A DNA stretch of 64,000 nt from Bacillota bacterium. GTDB lineage: Bacteria > Bacillota > Sulfobacillia > RBS10-35 > Bu92. The stretch is taken from positions 248,001-312,000 of the forward strand of contig JADBKN010000051.1 in NCBI GenBank assembly GCA_014896375.1, written 5' to 3'. The translations under genes were made by a program, and so were the position numbers. Below the pieces are notes generated by a model. The model made no database searches. It was not told the DNA's origin and saw nothing but the letters and a program-made list of their open reading frames with translations. This document shows positions 1-11,618 of the stretch, piece by piece. The number at the start of each line of letters is the position of its first letter. The stretch's first letter is position 1.

Positions 1-281
1 TGAAGCTCCTTCTCGCGCGCTTCGAGGCTGCGGATGCGCTCCGCCACGTCGCTCATGGCGGCCAGCTGGGCGGAGGCGTCGCCCCCCTCGCGCTTGATGC
101 GCCCGATCTCCTGGCTGACACGATTGCGCTCCGCGCGCAACGCGTCGAGCTCGGCGACGAGCGCGCGCCATTCGGCGTCCAGCGCGAGGATGCGGTCGAG
201 CTCCGCGGCGCCCGCGCCGCGGCGCTCCAGCCCGCGCCGCACGCGGGCCTCGTCCTGCCGGATGAGTTTCAGGTCGAGCAC
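1..281 (-). CDS. serS: Seryl-tRNA synthetase, N-terminal part (runs off the window)
   Basis: Charges tRNA-Ser with serine in the cytoplasm. Only the first 93 or so codons are present. The translation begins LDLKLIRQDEARVRRGL and continues into a charged alpha-helical segment (AEWRALVAELDALRAERNRVSQEIG), the typical N-terminal coiled-coil arm that binds the long variable arm of tRNA-Ser. The start is taken as GTG at 281 because a purine-rich AGAAGGGGG stretch lies just upstream (289-297). Only 34 bases separate it from the mtnA stop, so there is no room for its own promoter or a T-box leader. It is probably co-transcribed with pdxS-pdxT-mtnB-mtnA. The pdxS-pdxT-serS neighbourhood is conserved in Firmicutes, but here two methionine-salvage genes sit inside it. 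Confidence 0.93.
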   Translation of the reverse strand, partial: MLDLKLIRQDEARVRRGLERRGAGAAELDRILALDAEWRALVAELDALRAERNRVSQEIGRIKREGGDASAQLAAMSDVAERIRSLEAREKEL

Positions 282-315
282 GGCCAAACCCCCTTCTTCC
301 AGCGCGGCCGCCGCG

Positions 316-1443
316 CTACGGCCGCGCGTCCATGAGCGCCGCGAGGGACGCCTCGTATGGCGCGCGGGCGACGCCCCGCTCGGTGACGATCGCGTCGATC
401 AGCGCGGCCGGGGTCACGTCGAAGGCCGGGTTCCAGACGTCGACCCCCTCCGCCGCCACCCGCACCCCGCCGACGTGCGTCACTTCGGACGGATCCCGCT
501 CCTCGATGGGGATGTCCGCGCCGCTTTCCGCCGCGGGGTCCACCGTGGCGAGGGGCGCCACCACGTAGAAGGGTACCCCGTGGTGGCGCGCCAAGACGGC
601 CAGCGCGTACGTGCCGATCTTGTTCGCGGTGTCGCCGTTTTTGGCGATGCGGTCGGCGCCGACGAGCACGGCGTCGACCTTGCCCTGCGCCATGAGGGCG
701 GCGGCCATGCTGTCGGTGACGAGCGTGGCCGGGATCCCCTCCTGCGCCAGCTCCCACGCCGTGAGCCGCGCACCCTGCAGGCGGGGCCGGGTCTCGCCCA
801 CCCATACCCGCCGGAGGCGGCCGGCCGCGTGCGCGGCGCGCACCACGCCGAGGGCGGTGCCCCAGCCGGCGGTGGCCAGAGCGCCGGTGTTGCAATGAGT
901 ATACACGCGCGCGCCGTCCGGGAGGAGGGCGAGGCCGTGCTCGGCCATGAGGCGGTCGGCGGCCTCGTCCTCCTCGTGAATGCGGCGGGCCTCAGCCTCC
1001 AGGGCGGCCGCGAGGCCCTCCAGGCGGCCGCCGGCGCCGAGGTGGCGCGCGGCCGCGCGCTCCATGCGCTCCAGCGCCCAGAAGAGGTTCACGGCCGTCG
1101 GACGCGCGGCGCGCAGGCCGGCGGCCGCCTCCTCCAGCGCGCGGCGCGCCGCGCCCGCGGCCGCGCCGTCCGCCGGGCCTCCTGCTGCGCCTGCGCGCGC
1201 GCCTGCGGCCGGGGCCGGGGCCGGGTCCCCCGCGGCGGCCCGCGCGGCCGCCTCCCTCGCCGCCAGGACCATGCCGTACGCCGCCGCCGCGCCGATGGCC
1301 GGCGCGCCGCGCACGACCATCTCGCGGATCGCCGCCGCCACGTCCCGCCAGCCGCGGCAGGCGACGTACGCCGTCTCCTCCGGGATCCGGCGCTGGTCGA
1401 GGAGGCGCAGGTCCTCGCCCGTCCAGACGATCGTCCGGATCAA
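316..1443 (-). CDS. mtnA: S-methyl-5-thioribose-1-phosphate isomerase
   Basis: Converts 5-methylthioribose-1-phosphate to methylthioribulose-1-phosphate in the methionine salvage pathway, which recycles methylthioadenosine from polyamine synthesis. The 375-residue product shows the family signatures: the RGAPAIG segment near the N-terminus, [18 protein letters not shown] containing the catalytic cysteine, and [17 protein letters not shown] with the catalytic aspartate. An Ala/Gly/Pro-rich insertion of about 30 residues near position 70-100 makes it slightly longer than usual. The start is TTG at 1443, behind a GGAGG at about 1452-1456. The open frame extends much further upstream but overlaps the neighbouring gene. 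The TTG overlaps the mtnB stop (TTGA), which suggests translational coupling. Confidence 0.93.
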   Translation of the reverse strand: MIRTIVWTGEDLRLLDQRRIPEETAYVACRGWRDVAAAIREMVVRGAPAIGAAAAYGMVLAAREAAARAAAGDPAPAPAAGARAGAAGGPADGAAAGAARRALEEAAAGLRAARPTAVNLFWALERMERAAARHLGAGGRLEGLAAALEAEARRIHEEDEAADRLMAEHGLALLPDGARVYTHCNTGALATAGWGTALGVVRAAHAAGRLRRVWVGETRPRLQGARLTAWELAQEGIPATLVTDSMAAALMAQGKVDAVLVGADRIAKNGDTANKIGTYALAVLARHHGVPFYVVAPLATVDPAAESGADIPIEERDPSEVTHVGGVRVAAEGVDVWNPAFDVTPAALIDAIVTERGVARAPYEASLAALMDARP

Positions 1444-2015
1444 GGCCGGCTCCTCCACGTCTCGAGGATATAGAGATGCCGCGCGGTCGCCTCCACGAGC
1501 TCCGCGATCGCCACGGCGCGCTCCAGGTCTCCCGCCCAGGCCGCCACGCCGTGCCGCTCCAAGAGGAGCGCGCAGCGCCCCGCCGCCGCCGCGGCCGCGG
1601 CTTCCGCCAGCTCGGCCGTGCCCGGCGGCGCATACGGAACGAGCGGCACCTCGCCGAGCACGGCCGCGGCTTCGTCCGTGACGGCCGGCAGCGGCCGTCC
1701 CAGAAAGGCGAGCGCCGTCGCGTACGGCGAGTGCGTGTGCACGACGGCGCCCGCGCCCGTGCGCCGGTAGAGCGCCAGGTGGAGCTTCAGCTCGGAAGAG
1801 GGACGTCGCCCGTCGAGAGCCTCGCCGTCGAGCGTGACGCGGACGAGATCCTCGGGCGCGATCGTGCCCAGCGCGGCGCCGGTGGGCGTGACGAGCACCG
1901 CGTCGCCCAAGCGCATGCTGACGTTCCCGGCCGTCGCGTGGACGAGGCCCAGGCGGTCGAGCCGGCGGCAGGCGTCCGCGAGGACCTTGCGCGCCGCGGC
2001 CTCCGGGCCGCTCAT
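1440..2015 (-). CDS. mtnB: Class II aldolase/adducin family protein, probable methylthioribulose-1-phosphate dehydratase
   Basis: A 191-residue class II aldolase/adducin-fold protein. Visible features are the [11 protein letters not shown] segment (phosphate-binding loop), [11 protein letters not shown], the zinc-binding HTHSPYA histidines, and a later [12 protein letters not shown] histidine. By sequence alone it could be MtnB or another small sugar-phosphate aldolase such as L-fuculose-1-phosphate aldolase. MtnB is preferred because it overlaps mtnA, which makes its substrate. Its product would be the diketo-methylthiopentyl phosphate for later salvage enzymes, none of which are in the window. 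The ATG at 2015 overlaps the pdxT stop (ATGA) and its own stop overlaps mtnA. Confidence 0.82.
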   Translation of the reverse strand: MSGPEAAARKVLADACRRLDRLGLVHATAGNVSMRLGDAVLVTPTGAALGTIAPEDLVRVTLDGEALDGRRPSSELKLHLALYRRTGAGAVVHTHSPYATALAFLGRPLPAVTDEAAAVLGEVPLVPYAPPGTAELAEAAAAAAAGRCALLLERHGVAAWAGDLERAVAIAELVEATARHLYILETWRSRP

Positions 2016-2626
2016 CGCAGGCGGTCCGCGCCGGCCCCCGGACCCCGGCCCTCCGCATCCTCCGCGCAGAGCTGGAGGAAATACTGGTGCACGCGCCGGT
2101 CCGCCGTCAGCTCCGGGTGGAACGTGCCTGCGAGCAGCCGGCCCTGCCGCGCCATGACGATCTGCCCGCCGTACTCGGCCAAGACCTTCACCGAAGATCC
2201 GACGCGCTCGATGATCGGCGCGCGGATGAAGACAGCCTTCACAGGCGGGCCGGGGATCTCCGACACCTGCACCTCGGCCTCGAAGCTCTCCCGCTGGCGC
2301 CCGTAGGCGTTGCGCTGCACGCGCATGTCCATGAGGCCGAGACGCGGCTGGTCGCTGCCGGCGATGTCCGCCGCCAGGAGGATGGCCCCGGCGCACGTGC
2401 CGAAGACGGCCATGCCCTCGCTGACCGCCTGCCGCACGGCGGGGATCAGCTCGTACTCCGCCATGAGCTTGCCGATCGTCGTGCTCTCGCCGCCGGGGAT
2501 GACGAGGCCGCGCAGGCCCTCGAGATGCCGCGGCCGCTTCACGCGCACGACCTCCGCGCCGGCCGCCTCCAGCGCCCGCACGTGCTCGATGACGTCACCC
2601 TGCAAGTCCAGTACGCCGACTTTCAT
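2012..2626 (-). CDS. pdxT: Pyridoxal 5'-phosphate synthase glutaminase subunit
   Basis: Class I glutamine amidotransferase that feeds ammonia to PdxS for one-step synthesis of pyridoxal phosphate. The 204-residue product has [15 protein letters not shown] at the N-terminus, PGGESTT, the nucleophile-elbow cysteine in FGTCAGAI, and the catalytic histidine/glutamate in GTFHPELT. Length is normal for the family. It lies 51 bases downstream of pdxS, as expected for the PdxS/PdxT complex, and its TGA overlaps the mtnB ATG. No regulatory element is obvious in the gap. Confidence 0.97.
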   Translation of the reverse strand: MKVGVLDLQGDVIEHVRALEAAGAEVVRVKRPRHLEGLRGLVIPGGESTTIGKLMAEYELIPAVRQAVSEGMAVFGTCAGAILLAADIAGSDQPRLGLMDMRVQRNAYGRQRESFEAEVQVSEIPGPPVKAVFIRAPIIERVGSSVKVLAEYGGQIVMARQGRLLAGTFHPELTADRRVHQYFLQLCAEDAEGRGPGAGADRLR

Positions 2627-2677
2627 CGCTCACCATCCGTCGGGGCCGCCCCGGCTGCCGCGCAGCCGGCGGTGCGG

Positions 2678-3580
2678 CTATTGGCTGCGATCCTGCATGC
2701 GGTCCTCGGGGCGCAGCGTGGCCATCTCCAGCCCGGGCATGGCCTGGCCCAGGTTGCGGCTGACTTCCGCGAGGACCTCGGGGTCGTTGTAGTGCGTCGT
2801 CGCCCGCACGATGGCGCGCGCGTACGCGGCCGGGTTGGCGGACTTGAAGATGCCTGAGCCTACGAAGACGCCGTCCGCGCCCATCTGCATCATGAGCGCC
2901 GCGTCCGCGGGGGTCGCCACGCCGCCGGCGGAGAAGTTGACGACGGGCAGGCGGCCGAGCCGCTTGACCTCGCGCACGAGCTCCACCGGCGCGCCGTACT
3001 CCTTCGCGATCGTCACGAGCTCCTCGTCCGGAGCCGCGGCCACGCGGCGGATCTCGGCGTGGATGCGCCGCAGGTGGCGCACCGCCTCCACGATGTTGCC
3101 GGTGCCGGGCTCGCCCTTTGTGCGGATCATGGCCGCGCCTTCCGCGATGCGCCGCAGCGCCTCGCCCAGGTTGCGCGCGCCGCAGACGAACGGCACGGTG
3201 AACTCGTGCTTGTTGATGTGGAACTCCTCGTCCGCGGGCGTCAACACCTCGCTCTCGTCGATGTAGTCGACGCCCAGCTGCTCGAGGATCTGCGCCTCGA
3301 CGAAGTGGCCGATGCGGCACTTCGCCATGACGGGGATCGTGACGGCTTCCATGATGCGCACGACGACCTCCGGGTCCGCCATGCGCGCGACGCCGCCCGC
3401 GGCGCGGATGTCCGCCGGCACGCGCTCCAGCGCCATCACGGCGACGGCGCCGGCCTCCTCGGCGATCTTCGCCTGTTCAGGCGTCGTCACGTCCATGATG
3501 ACCCCGCCCTTGAGCATCTCGGCGAGGCCCTTCTTCACGCGCCAAGTGCCGCGCTCTTCGGTGACGTTCGTTTGAGGCAT
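2678..3580 (-). CDS. pdxS: Pyridoxal 5'-phosphate synthase synthase subunit
   Basis: Condenses ribose 5-phosphate, glyceraldehyde 3-phosphate and PdxT-derived ammonia into pyridoxal 5'-phosphate. The 300-residue (beta/alpha)8 barrel shows GGVIMDV, with the sugar-binding aspartate, [14 protein letters not shown] with the Schiff-base lysine, and the [10 protein letters not shown] loop containing the second lysine. It also has the C-terminal phosphate site [31 protein letters not shown] ribosome-binding sequence lies just upstream of the ATG. It follows gyrA after a 39-base gap on the same strand, so it may be read from the gyrase transcript as well as from a local promoter. Confidence 0.98.
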   Translation of the reverse strand: MPQTNVTEERGTWRVKKGLAEMLKGGVIMDVTTPEQAKIAEEAGAVAVMALERVPADIRAAGGVARMADPEVVVRIMEAVTIPVMAKCRIGHFVEAQILEQLGVDYIDESEVLTPADEEFHINKHEFTVPFVCGARNLGEALRRIAEGAAMIRTKGEPGTGNIVEAVRHLRRIHAEIRRVAAAPDEELVTIAKEYGAPVELVREVKRLGRLPVVNFSAGGVATPADAALMMQMGADGVFVGSGIFKSANPAAYARAIVRATTHYNDPEVLAEVSRNLGQAMPGLEMATLRPEDRMQDRSQ

Positions 3581-3619
3581 CGCCCTTCCCCCCTGGCTTG
3601 GAGTATGCGGAAAGCCGCG

Positions 3620-6600
3620 TCACTCTTCCAGCATAGAGCGCTGCTCGTCCTCGCGGATGATGCGGGCGAGGGAGACGAACTCGTCGCCCGGCTCGAGGCG
3701 GATGAGCATCACGCCCTGCGTGCTGCGCCCGTGCCGCGGGATGCCGTCGACGGGCTGGCGGATGATGATCCCCTGCGCCGTCGTGAGCATGACCTCGTTG
3801 CCCGGGGAGACGGCGCGCACCGCGGCGAGCGGTCCCGTCTTCGACGTCGTGCGCATGGCGATGATGCCGCTGCCGCCGCGGCCCTGCACGCGGTAGTCCG
3901 TCATCGGCGTGCGCTTGCCGTACCCGCGGGACGTGACCGTGAGGAGGTCCGCCGCGGGATCGGCGATCTCCATGCCGATGACCTCGTCGTCCTCGGCGAG
4001 GCGGATGCCGATCACGCCGGATGCGGCGCGGCCCATAGGGCGGATGTCCGTCTCAGGGAAGCAGATCGCCTGCCCGCAGCGCGTGGCGAGGAGGATGTGG
4101 TCGTGGCCGGTCGTCAGGCGCACGCCGATGAGCTCGTCCCCCTCCCCCAGGCTGATGGCGATGAGCCCGCTGCGGCGCACGTTCGCGAACTCGCCGAGCG
4201 AGGTCTTCTTCACCTTGCCGCTGCGCGTGGCCATGACGAGGAAGCGGTCCGGGTCGAAGTCCCTCACCGGCAGCACGGTCGTGATCTTCTCGCCCTGGTC
4301 CACCTGGATGAGGTTGACGATCGCCGTGCCGCGCGCCGTGCGCGAGGCCTCCGGCACCTCGTAGACGCGCAGCTGGAAGACGCGGCCGCGGTTCGTGAAG
4401 AAGAGCAGCGTCTGGTGGGCCGAGGCGACGAAGATCTGCTCCACGAAATCCTCTTCCCGCGTGGTGATGCCCGTCACGCCGCGGCCGCCGCGCAACTGCG
4501 TGCGGTAGGCGTCGAGCGGCGCCCGCTTGATGTAGCCCGCGTGCGTGAGAAGGATCACCATCGGCGCGTCGGCGATGAGGTCCTCCGGCTCGAACTCGTC
4601 CTCCGCGGCCACGATCTGCGTGCGCCGCTCGTCGCCGAAGCGCTCGGCGATTTCCCGCAGCTCCTGCTTGATCACCTTCAGCACCATGGTCTCGCTCGAC
4701 AGCACGGCGTTGAGGTACTCGATCTCCTTGAGGAGTTCCTCATACTCGGCTTCGATCTTTTCCCGCTCCAGGCCCGTGAGGCGCTGCAGCCGCATCTCAA
4801 GGATGGCCTGCGCCTGCTTCTCCGAGAGCACGCGCCCCTCCCCGTCGCGCGGCACGCCCGCGCGCTCCAGCAGCCGCTCGTCGACGCCGTCCAGCCGCAT
4901 CAGGCGCTCCTTCGCCTCGTCCACCGTGCGGCTTTGCCGGATGATGGCGATCACGGCGTCGATGTGGTCGAGGGCGATGCGCAGTCCCTGGAGGATGTGG
5001 GCGCGCGCCTGAGCGCGGTTCAGCTCGAAGCGCGAGCGCCGCACGATGACCTCCTTCTGGTGATCGACGTAGACCTGCAGCGCTTCCTTCAAGTTGAGCA
5101 GGCGCGGCCGCTGGCCGACGATCGCCAGCATGATCACGCCGAAGGACTGCTGCAGCTGCGTCTCCTTGTAGAGCCGGTTCAGGAGCACGTTGGGGTTGGC
5201 GCTGCGGCCGAGCTCGACCACGACGCGCAGCCCGGTGCGGTCGCTCTCGTCCCGCAGGTCCGTGATGCCCTCTAGGCGCTTCTCGCGCACGAGCTCAGCG
5301 ATGCGCTCGATGAGCTTCGACTTGTTGACCTGGTACGGCAGCTCGGTGACGACGATGCGGAACTTGCCGCCCTTGCCCTCTTCGATGAACGCGCGCGCGC
5401 GCATCGTGAGGGAGCCGCGGCCCGTCTCGTACGCCTGGCGGATGCCCTCGCGGCCCACGATCAGCCCGCCCGTGGGGAAGTCCGGGCCGGGCACGTGCTC
5501 CATGAGCTCCTCCACGGTGATGTCGGGGTTGTCGATGAGGGCGATCGTCGCGTCGATGAGCTCCCGCAGATTGTGCGGCGGGATCTTCGTCGCCATGCCC
5601 ACGGCGATGCCGTCCGAGCCGTTGGCGAGCAGGTTCGGGAAGCGGGCCGGCAGCACGCGCGGCTCCATGTGCTCGCCGTCGAAGTTCGGTTCAAAGTCGA
5701 CCGTCTCTTTGTCGATGTCGCGCAGGAGCTCCATCGCAAGGCGCGATAGCCGCGCTTCCGTGTTGTGGTTGATGAAACCGTTCGCCACGAAGGAGTGGCA
5801 GTCACTGTCGACGCGGATCGAGTAGACGGGCGCCTCTCCCGCATCCTCGACCGCCACGACCGGCTCAAACAGATAGTCCTGCTTCGCCAGGCTTTCCAGA
5901 TACGCCGCGTCCTCCGGAGACAGTGCGTTCCTCAGGCGCGGCAGCGCGGCAGCAAGCCGTTCGGGTCGGTCGAAGTTATGCTTCGCTAGCCGCTCCCTGT
6001 GGCCGCGCCGCCCCACCTTGCGAACGTAGTCACCGAGATACGGAATGAAGTCCGTCTCCGCCAGCGGCCTGCCGGAGTGCGCGTTCAAAAGGCGCAGGAG
6101 CGCCTGGCGCTTCGCCGTGGATACGAAGCCGATCTCGGTCGCAAAGCGTTCCAGGTTCCGCCGCCCCGTGATGACGAGGCGCTCCCCGCGCCGCCGGTCC
6201 GGGTACACCGCGCTGGCGATGCCGAAGCGCAGCAGGAGCGTCTGCACCTGCCGCAACAGCGTGCGGCTGGACGAGGCCAGCGACACCTGCAGCAGGCTGC
6301 GCCCGCTCTGGCTGGCGCAACCGTCACCCTCGAAGAGCCCGCGCAGGAACGCGGCCGCGACGGGCTTCGGCGACCGCAGCACGAGCGCTGGGACGCTCCG
6401 TACGCGGGACTTCCCGTGAAGGCCGAGGGAGGCGAGGAATTCCCGCACCTCAGCGCTCACGATCTGCACCTGGAGGAAGGGGAAACGCCCATACCCGACC
6501 GCTTCCCGCAGGAAGACATGCAGGCGACAGTCCGGGAACACCTCGCGGAAGACGATCTGGAATTCGTTCGCGAATTCTCCGGGGAGATTCGTGAATTCGA

Positions 6601-7441
6601 TGGCGTGCTCCCCGATGGACCCCTCGGCCGTGAGCGCGCCCAGAAGGAAGGCCAGCCGCTCGTCGAGCCGCCCCGGCAGGCGCTGCGCCTGCCTCCTGGA
6701 CGACGGATCCCGCCGGGGGTGGAGCGCGGTCAGGTCCAGCTCCTCCTCCGGCCACAGGGACTGGCTGCGATCGAGCACCAACCAGTCGCCGGGGCGGATG
6801 TCGGCGATCGTCTTCCACGCGAGGACGGGCCGGCCGGACGCGTCCCGCACGCAGGTGAGGAGCGGGTGGTTGGTCGTGCCGGTCACTTCGTAGCCGCGCC
6901 GCGTCACCACCCTGCGCACCGGGAAGACGCCGCAGTCGAACCACTTGCTCGCCGTATGGACCTTTTGGCCCGCTGAGAGGACGCGGACGGAGATCTCCTC
7001 GCCGCCCATCCCTCCGAGCTCGGCGATGGGTACAAGGCCTCGATCCGTGACGACGAGCGTGTCCCCGGTGACGCAGTAACGCATCGCCGCGGGAGGGTCG
7101 CCGTCGATGCTGCCCATGTTGCCGTGGCCGTCGACGAGCATGTAGCGCATCGAGAAGTCCTGCGCCATGCGCACCATCGCGTCGTACACGGCCGCGTCGT
7201 TGTGCGGATGGTACTTGCCGAGCACGTCGCCGACCGTCGCCGAGGACTTGCGGTAGGGCTTGTCCGGCGTGCGCCCGGCCTCGTGCATGGCCCAGAGGAT
7301 CCGGCGGTGCACGGGCTTGAGGCCGTCGCGGGCGTCCGGCAGGGCGCGCGCCACGATGACGCTCATCGAGTAGTCGATGTACGACTGCTTCATCTCGTCG
7401 ACGACGTCGATGGGGATGATCTTGCTCTCCGCTTCCGCCAT
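3620..7441 (-). CDS. gyrA: DNA gyrase subunit A precursor, interrupted by an in-frame intein
   Basis: ATP-dependent negative supercoiling enzyme subunit; with GyrB it forms the A2B2 gyrase. The 1273-residue precursor is about 440 residues too long for GyrA because an intein is inserted directly after the active-site tyrosine (Y122 in AAMRY). Removing residues 123-560 leaves an 835-residue protein of normal size that resumes with [13 protein letters not shown]. The C-terminal beta-pinwheel carries the GyrA box as QLRGGRG, so this is gyrase rather than topoisomerase IV. In the quinolone-resistance-determining region the sequence is [10 protein letters not shown]: position 83 is alanine and position 81 is asparagine, where E. 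coli has serine and glycine. It lies 28 bases after gyrB on the same strand. Confidence 0.97.
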   Translation of the reverse strand: MAEAESKIIPIDVVDEMKQSYIDYSMSVIVARALPDARDGLKPVHRRILWAMHEAGRTPDKPYRKSSATVGDVLGKYHPHNDAAVYDAMVRMAQDFSMRYMLVDGHGNMGSIDGDPPAAMRYCVTGDTLVVTDRGLVPIAELGGMGGEEISVRVLSAGQKVHTASKWFDCGVFPVRRVVTRRGYEVTGTTNHPLLTCVRDASGRPVLAWKTIADIRPGDWLVLDRSQSLWPEEELDLTALHPRRDPSSRRQAQRLPGRLDERLAFLLGALTAEGSIGEHAIEFTNLPGEFANEFQIVFREVFPDCRLHVFLREAVGYGRFPFLQVQIVSAEVREFLASLGLHGKSRVRSVPALVLRSPKPVAAAFLRGLFEGDGCASQSGRSLLQVSLASSSRTLLRQVQTLLLRFGIASAVYPDRRRGERLVITGRRNLERFATEIGFVSTAKRQALLRLLNAHSGRPLAETDFIPYLGDYVRKVGRRGHRERLAKHNFDRPERLAAALPRLRNALSPEDAAYLESLAKQDYLFEPVVAVEDAGEAPVYSIRVDSDCHSFVANGFINHNTEARLSRLAMELLRDIDKETVDFEPNFDGEHMEPRVLPARFPNLLANGSDGIAVGMATKIPPHNLRELIDATIALIDNPDITVEELMEHVPGPDFPTGGLIVGREGIRQAYETGRGSLTMRARAFIEEGKGGKFRIVVTELPYQVNKSKLIERIAELVREKRLEGITDLRDESDRTGLRVVVELGRSANPNVLLNRLYKETQLQQSFGVIMLAIVGQRPRLLNLKEALQVYVDHQKEVIVRRSRFELNRAQARAHILQGLRIALDHIDAVIAIIRQSRTVDEAKERLMRLDGVDERLLERAGVPRDGEGRVLSEKQAQAILEMRLQRLTGLEREKIEAEYEELLKEIEYLNAVLSSETMVLKVIKQELREIAERFGDERRTQIVAAEDEFEPEDLIADAPMVILLTHAGYIKRAPLDAYRTQLRGGRGVTGITTREEDFVEQIFVASAHQTLLFFTNRGRVFQLRVYEVPEASRTARGTAIVNLIQVDQGEKITTVLPVRDFDPDRFLVMATRSGKVKKTSLGEFANVRRSGLIAISLGEGDELIGVRLTTGHDHILLATRCGQAICFPETDIRPMGRAASGVIGIRLAEDDEVIGMEIADPAADLLTVTSRGYGKRTPMTDYRVQGRGGSGIIAMRTTSKTGPLAAVRAVSPGNEVMLTTAQGIIIRQPVDGIPRHGRSTQGVMLIRLEPGDEFVSLARIIREDEQRSMLEE
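5762..7075 (-). mobile_element. GyrA intein with LAGLIDADG homing-endonuclease domain (438 residues)
   Basis: Protein-splicing element embedded in gyrA. Splicing residues are intact. There is a Cys at intein position 1 ([14 protein letters not shown]), a block B TxxH motif (GTTNHPLL, near residues 66-73), a block F region ([17 protein letters not shown]), and a terminal His-Asn (NGFINHN). Thr is the first C-extein residue. Between the splicing blocks is a two-motif LAGLIDADG-type endonuclease: [12 protein letters not shown] near intein residues 143-154 and [12 protein letters not shown] further on. Both keep an acidic residue in the expected metal position (E, D). The insertion point, between the catalytic tyrosine and the next threonine, is the one used by mycobacterial GyrA inteins. 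The nucleotide boundaries follow from the codons TGC at 7075-7073 and AAC at 5764-5762. Confidence 0.95.
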
Positions 7442-7469
7442 GGTCCCGCTGCCCCCCTTCCCGGCTCAA

Positions 7470-9392
<1,923 letters not shown>

Positions 9393-9488
9393 TCACAGGC
9401 ACAGGCGGCCGGCCGCGATCCGCAGGGGCGGATCCGGCTGCGCGCAAACGGGGCCGGCAGCGCCGGATCCCGCGCTCCGAACAGGGAT

Positions 9489-9494
9489 AGTATA
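9489..9494 (-). promoter_or_regulatory. Possible -10 element upstream of gyrB
   Basis: On the minus strand the hexamer TATACT lies in the 128-base gap between remB and gyrB, about 110 bases before the gyrB start. No convincing -35 hexamer is seen at 16-18 bases, so a gyrB promoter here is only suggested. Confidence 0.3.
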
Positions 9495-9508
9495 ACGTAC
9501 CGCGGGTT

Positions 9509-9772
9509 TCAGGACCGGAGATGGTCGAGGTCGCCGATGCGCTTCTTCAGCGTGGACGCGGAAATGGGCGAGAGAAGGACCCGGTCGCGGCAGACGACGA
9601 CCGTCTTGGCGTCGCCGTTCGAGAGGTCCTCCACCTTGCCGCGCGCGCGCATGAAACCGAGAAACTCCCGCGTGGCCGCGCCCGTGACGACCGTGTTGCG
9701 CTCAAGGATGGCCACGATGTCGGAGGCGCGGATGATCACATCCCCACCCACGTGCAGGTACACGCCGCTCAC
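9509..9772 (-). CDS. remB: DUF370 protein, RemB (YaaB)-like regulator
   Basis: An 87-residue protein beginning MSGVYLHVGGDVIIRASDIVAILE, the DUF370 (extracellular matrix regulator) signature. The gene sits between the recF region and gyrB, where B. subtilis has yaaB/remB. RemA of this family is a DNA-binding matrix regulator in Bacillus; the function of RemB-type members is less clear. The GTG start at 9772 overlaps the TGA of the preceding gene (GTGA), so it is probably translated by coupling. A purine run (AAAAGGGG) precedes the start. Confidence 0.85.
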   Translation of the reverse strand: MSGVYLHVGGDVIIRASDIVAILERNTVVTGAATREFLGFMRARGKVEDLSNGDAKTVVVCRDRVLLSPISASTLKKRIGDLDHLRS

Positions 9773-10425
9773 CCCTTTTCCCCGCTCGGCTCCGGCGCCG
9801 CGTCCGGCCGGGTGGCCGCTTCCTCAGCGCGCCGGCCGGCGGCGGGCTGAGAGCGCCCGGCGGCTCCGCCCGCGTCCAGGCCGGCCTCACCGCCGGCGCC
9901 GGCGCCCGCCTCCGCCTGCGCGCGCCGCCGGCGCGCCTCCGCCCGCGCCGCGAACTCCAGGAGCGCGCGGCGCAGGTCGGCGGCCAGCACGTTCTCCGTC
10001 TCCAGAATGCGGCGCAGATCGCGTTTCGCCAAGTCGATTTCCTCTGGGGTGAGCGCGCGCGGGCGGTCGCCGCCGGCCTCTCCCCCGGCACCGCCGCTCC
10101 CTTCGCCAGCCGGGTCGTCGCCGGCCCCCGGGGCCGCCACGCGTCCCACGCGCACGCGCAGATCCCGGAGGCGGGCCGGGGCGAGGCGCGCGTTGAGGCG
10201 GTCGAGGAGATCCTGCTTGAGGAGCGCGATCTGGTTCGCCCAGGCCGAATCGGCCACGCGGACCTCCAGCACCTCGCCGCGCACGGCCACCGCCTGCGCA
10301 TGCCGGCGCAGCTCCGCGCCCGCCACCTCGTCCCAGAGGCGCACGGCCGCCTGGCGATCGGCGGCCGGCTTGAGCCCGAGGCGGGCCAAGGCGCGGTCGA
10401 GGGCCGGTCCCAGGCGTTCCGTCAC
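9769..10425 (-). CDS. DUF721 / DciA-like protein (possible DnaB helicase loader)
   Basis: A 218-residue protein whose first 100 residues match the DUF721 pattern: LGPALDRALARLGL, AVRLWDEVAGAELRRHAQAV, GEVLEVRVADSAWANQIALLKQDLLDRLN. The rest is Ala/Gly/Arg-rich low complexity with a charged helix (LAKRDLRRILETENVLAADLRRALLEFAARAEARRRRA). DUF721 proteins next to recF are widespread in Actinobacteria and Firmicutes. Members called DciA load or recruit the replicative helicase DnaB in bacteria lacking DnaC or DnaI. The ATG overlaps the recF stop (ATGA), and its TGA overlaps remB. The loader role is inferred from the family and the origin context. Confidence 0.8.
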   Translation of the reverse strand: MTERLGPALDRALARLGLKPAADRQAAVRLWDEVAGAELRRHAQAVAVRGEVLEVRVADSAWANQIALLKQDLLDRLNARLAPARLRDLRVRVGRVAAPGAGDDPAGEGSGGAGGEAGGDRPRALTPEEIDLAKRDLRRILETENVLAADLRRALLEFAARAEARRRRAQAEAGAGAGGEAGLDAGGAAGRSQPAAGRRAEEAATRPDAAPEPSGEKG

Positions 10426-11618
10426 GGGAGAGCCTCCTCAAGCGGTTCGGCGCGGCCGCCGCCCACATGGAACACGCGCGCGGCCGCCTCGCGCGGCACA
10501 AGCGCCAGCTCGGTCGTCGTGAGGAAGGCCTGCAGGCGGCCCTCCACAAGCCAGGTCAGCCGGCGCCGCCGGTCGGGGTCGAGCTCGGAGAAGATGTCGT
10601 CGAGAAGAAGGAGCGGCGCGCGGCGGAGCGCGTCCGTGAGGCGACGCACCTCCGCGATCTTCAGGGCCAGCACGAAGGATCGCTGCTGCCCCTGGGAGGC
10701 GTAGCGGCGCGCGTCGCGCCCTGAGAGGAGCGCGGCCAGGTCGTCGCGGTGCGGGCCCACCAGGGTGCGCCCGTGAAGCGCCTCCTCTTCCGCCGCCGCG
10801 GCGAGCTCCGCCCCGTACCAGCGGCGCCAGTCCGCGGCCGTGCGCGGCGCGGCGTCGAGCCGCAGGGGTCCTTGGGGCCGCTCGCCCGCGCCTGTCGCGC
10901 GGCGCGCGCCGGGCGCCGCCGCCGGCTGAAGCGCCAGCGCCGCCGCCTCCCCGGGCGCCACACGCTCCAGCTCCTCGCGCAGAAGAGGCTCGATCTCCGC
11001 GAGGCCGCTCACGCGTGCCGCCGCCACCTCAGCAGCGGTATCGAGGTACTGTTCCGTCCAAACCTCAAGGAGCGCGCTGGAACGCGCGCCGCGCAGGCCG
11101 GCGAGCACCTCGTTGCGCTGAGCCAGCGAGTCCCGGAAGGCGCCGAGGCGCTCGGCATAGGTGGGATCCACCTGAGCGAGATGGTGGTCCAGCCACCGCC
11201 GGCGCACGGACGGCGGGCCCTTGAGCCATGCCAGCTCGTCCGGCGTGAAGACGACGCACGGCAGCGTGCCGAAGAGCTCGCTGAGGCGCGAGAGCGTGCG
11301 CCCGCCCACGCGCACGGCCTTGCCGCCCTCCGCTCGATAGGCCACCTCGATATCGAGGAGGCCGAGCTCGTCCCGCCGCCGGCCCTTCAGGTAGAAGCCG
11401 GCTTCCTCCCAGCGGACGGCCTCCGCGTCCCTCGCCGTGCGGAACGACTGTCCCAACCCCAGGTAGTGCACGGCCTCAAGGATGTTCGTCTTGCCGGCGC
11501 CGTTCGGCCCGATGAAGACGTTGAGCCCCGGCGCGAATTCCAGTGTCAGCTCCGCGTAGCTGCGGAAGTTGCGCACAAAGAGGCGCTCCAAGTGCGCCGG
11601 CGCCACGGCCGCGCTCAC
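10422..11618 (-). CDS. recF: DNA replication and repair protein RecF
   Basis: SMC-like ATPase that, with RecO and RecR, loads RecA at gaps and stalled forks. The 398-residue protein has [19 protein letters not shown], the Walker A motif GPNGAGKTN, the signature region [20 protein letters not shown], and the Walker B segment [19 protein letters not shown]. An Ala/Pro/Arg-rich stretch of about 40 residues near position 235-275 is an insertion relative to compact family members. The GTG at 11618 overlaps the S4-protein stop; an in-frame GTG four codons later is an alternative start better spaced from GAGGAG. It lies in the conserved dnaA-dnaN-S4-recF order. Confidence 0.95.
   Translation of the reverse strand: MSAAVAPAHLERLFVRNFRSYAELTLEFAPGLNVFIGPNGAGKTNILEAVHYLGLGQSFRTARDAEAVRWEEAGFYLKGRRRDELGLLDIEVAYRAEGGKAVRVGGRTLSRLSELFGTLPCVVFTPDELAWLKGPPSVRRRWLDHHLAQVDPTYAERLGAFRDSLAQRNEVLAGLRGARSSALLEVWTEQYLDTAAEVAAARVSGLAEIEPLLREELERVAPGEAAALALQPAAAPGARRATGAGERPQGPLRLDAAPRTAADWRRWYGAELAAAAEEEALHGRTLVGPHRDDLAALLSGRDARRYASQGQQRSFVLALKIAEVRRLTDALRRAPLLLLDDIFSELDPDRRRRLTWLVEGRLQAFLTTTELALVPREAAARVFHVGGGRAEPLEEALP

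Noticed and set aside
282-315. T-box riboswitch for serS
   Set aside because: The gap to mtnA is only 34 bases, far too short for a T-box leader.
2087-5275. Long plus-strand open frames opposite pdxT, pdxS and gyrA (up to 738 codons)
   Set aside because: They are antisense shadows caused by the high GC content. The Arg/Ala/His-rich translations match no family, while the minus-strand frames are clear pdx and gyr genes.
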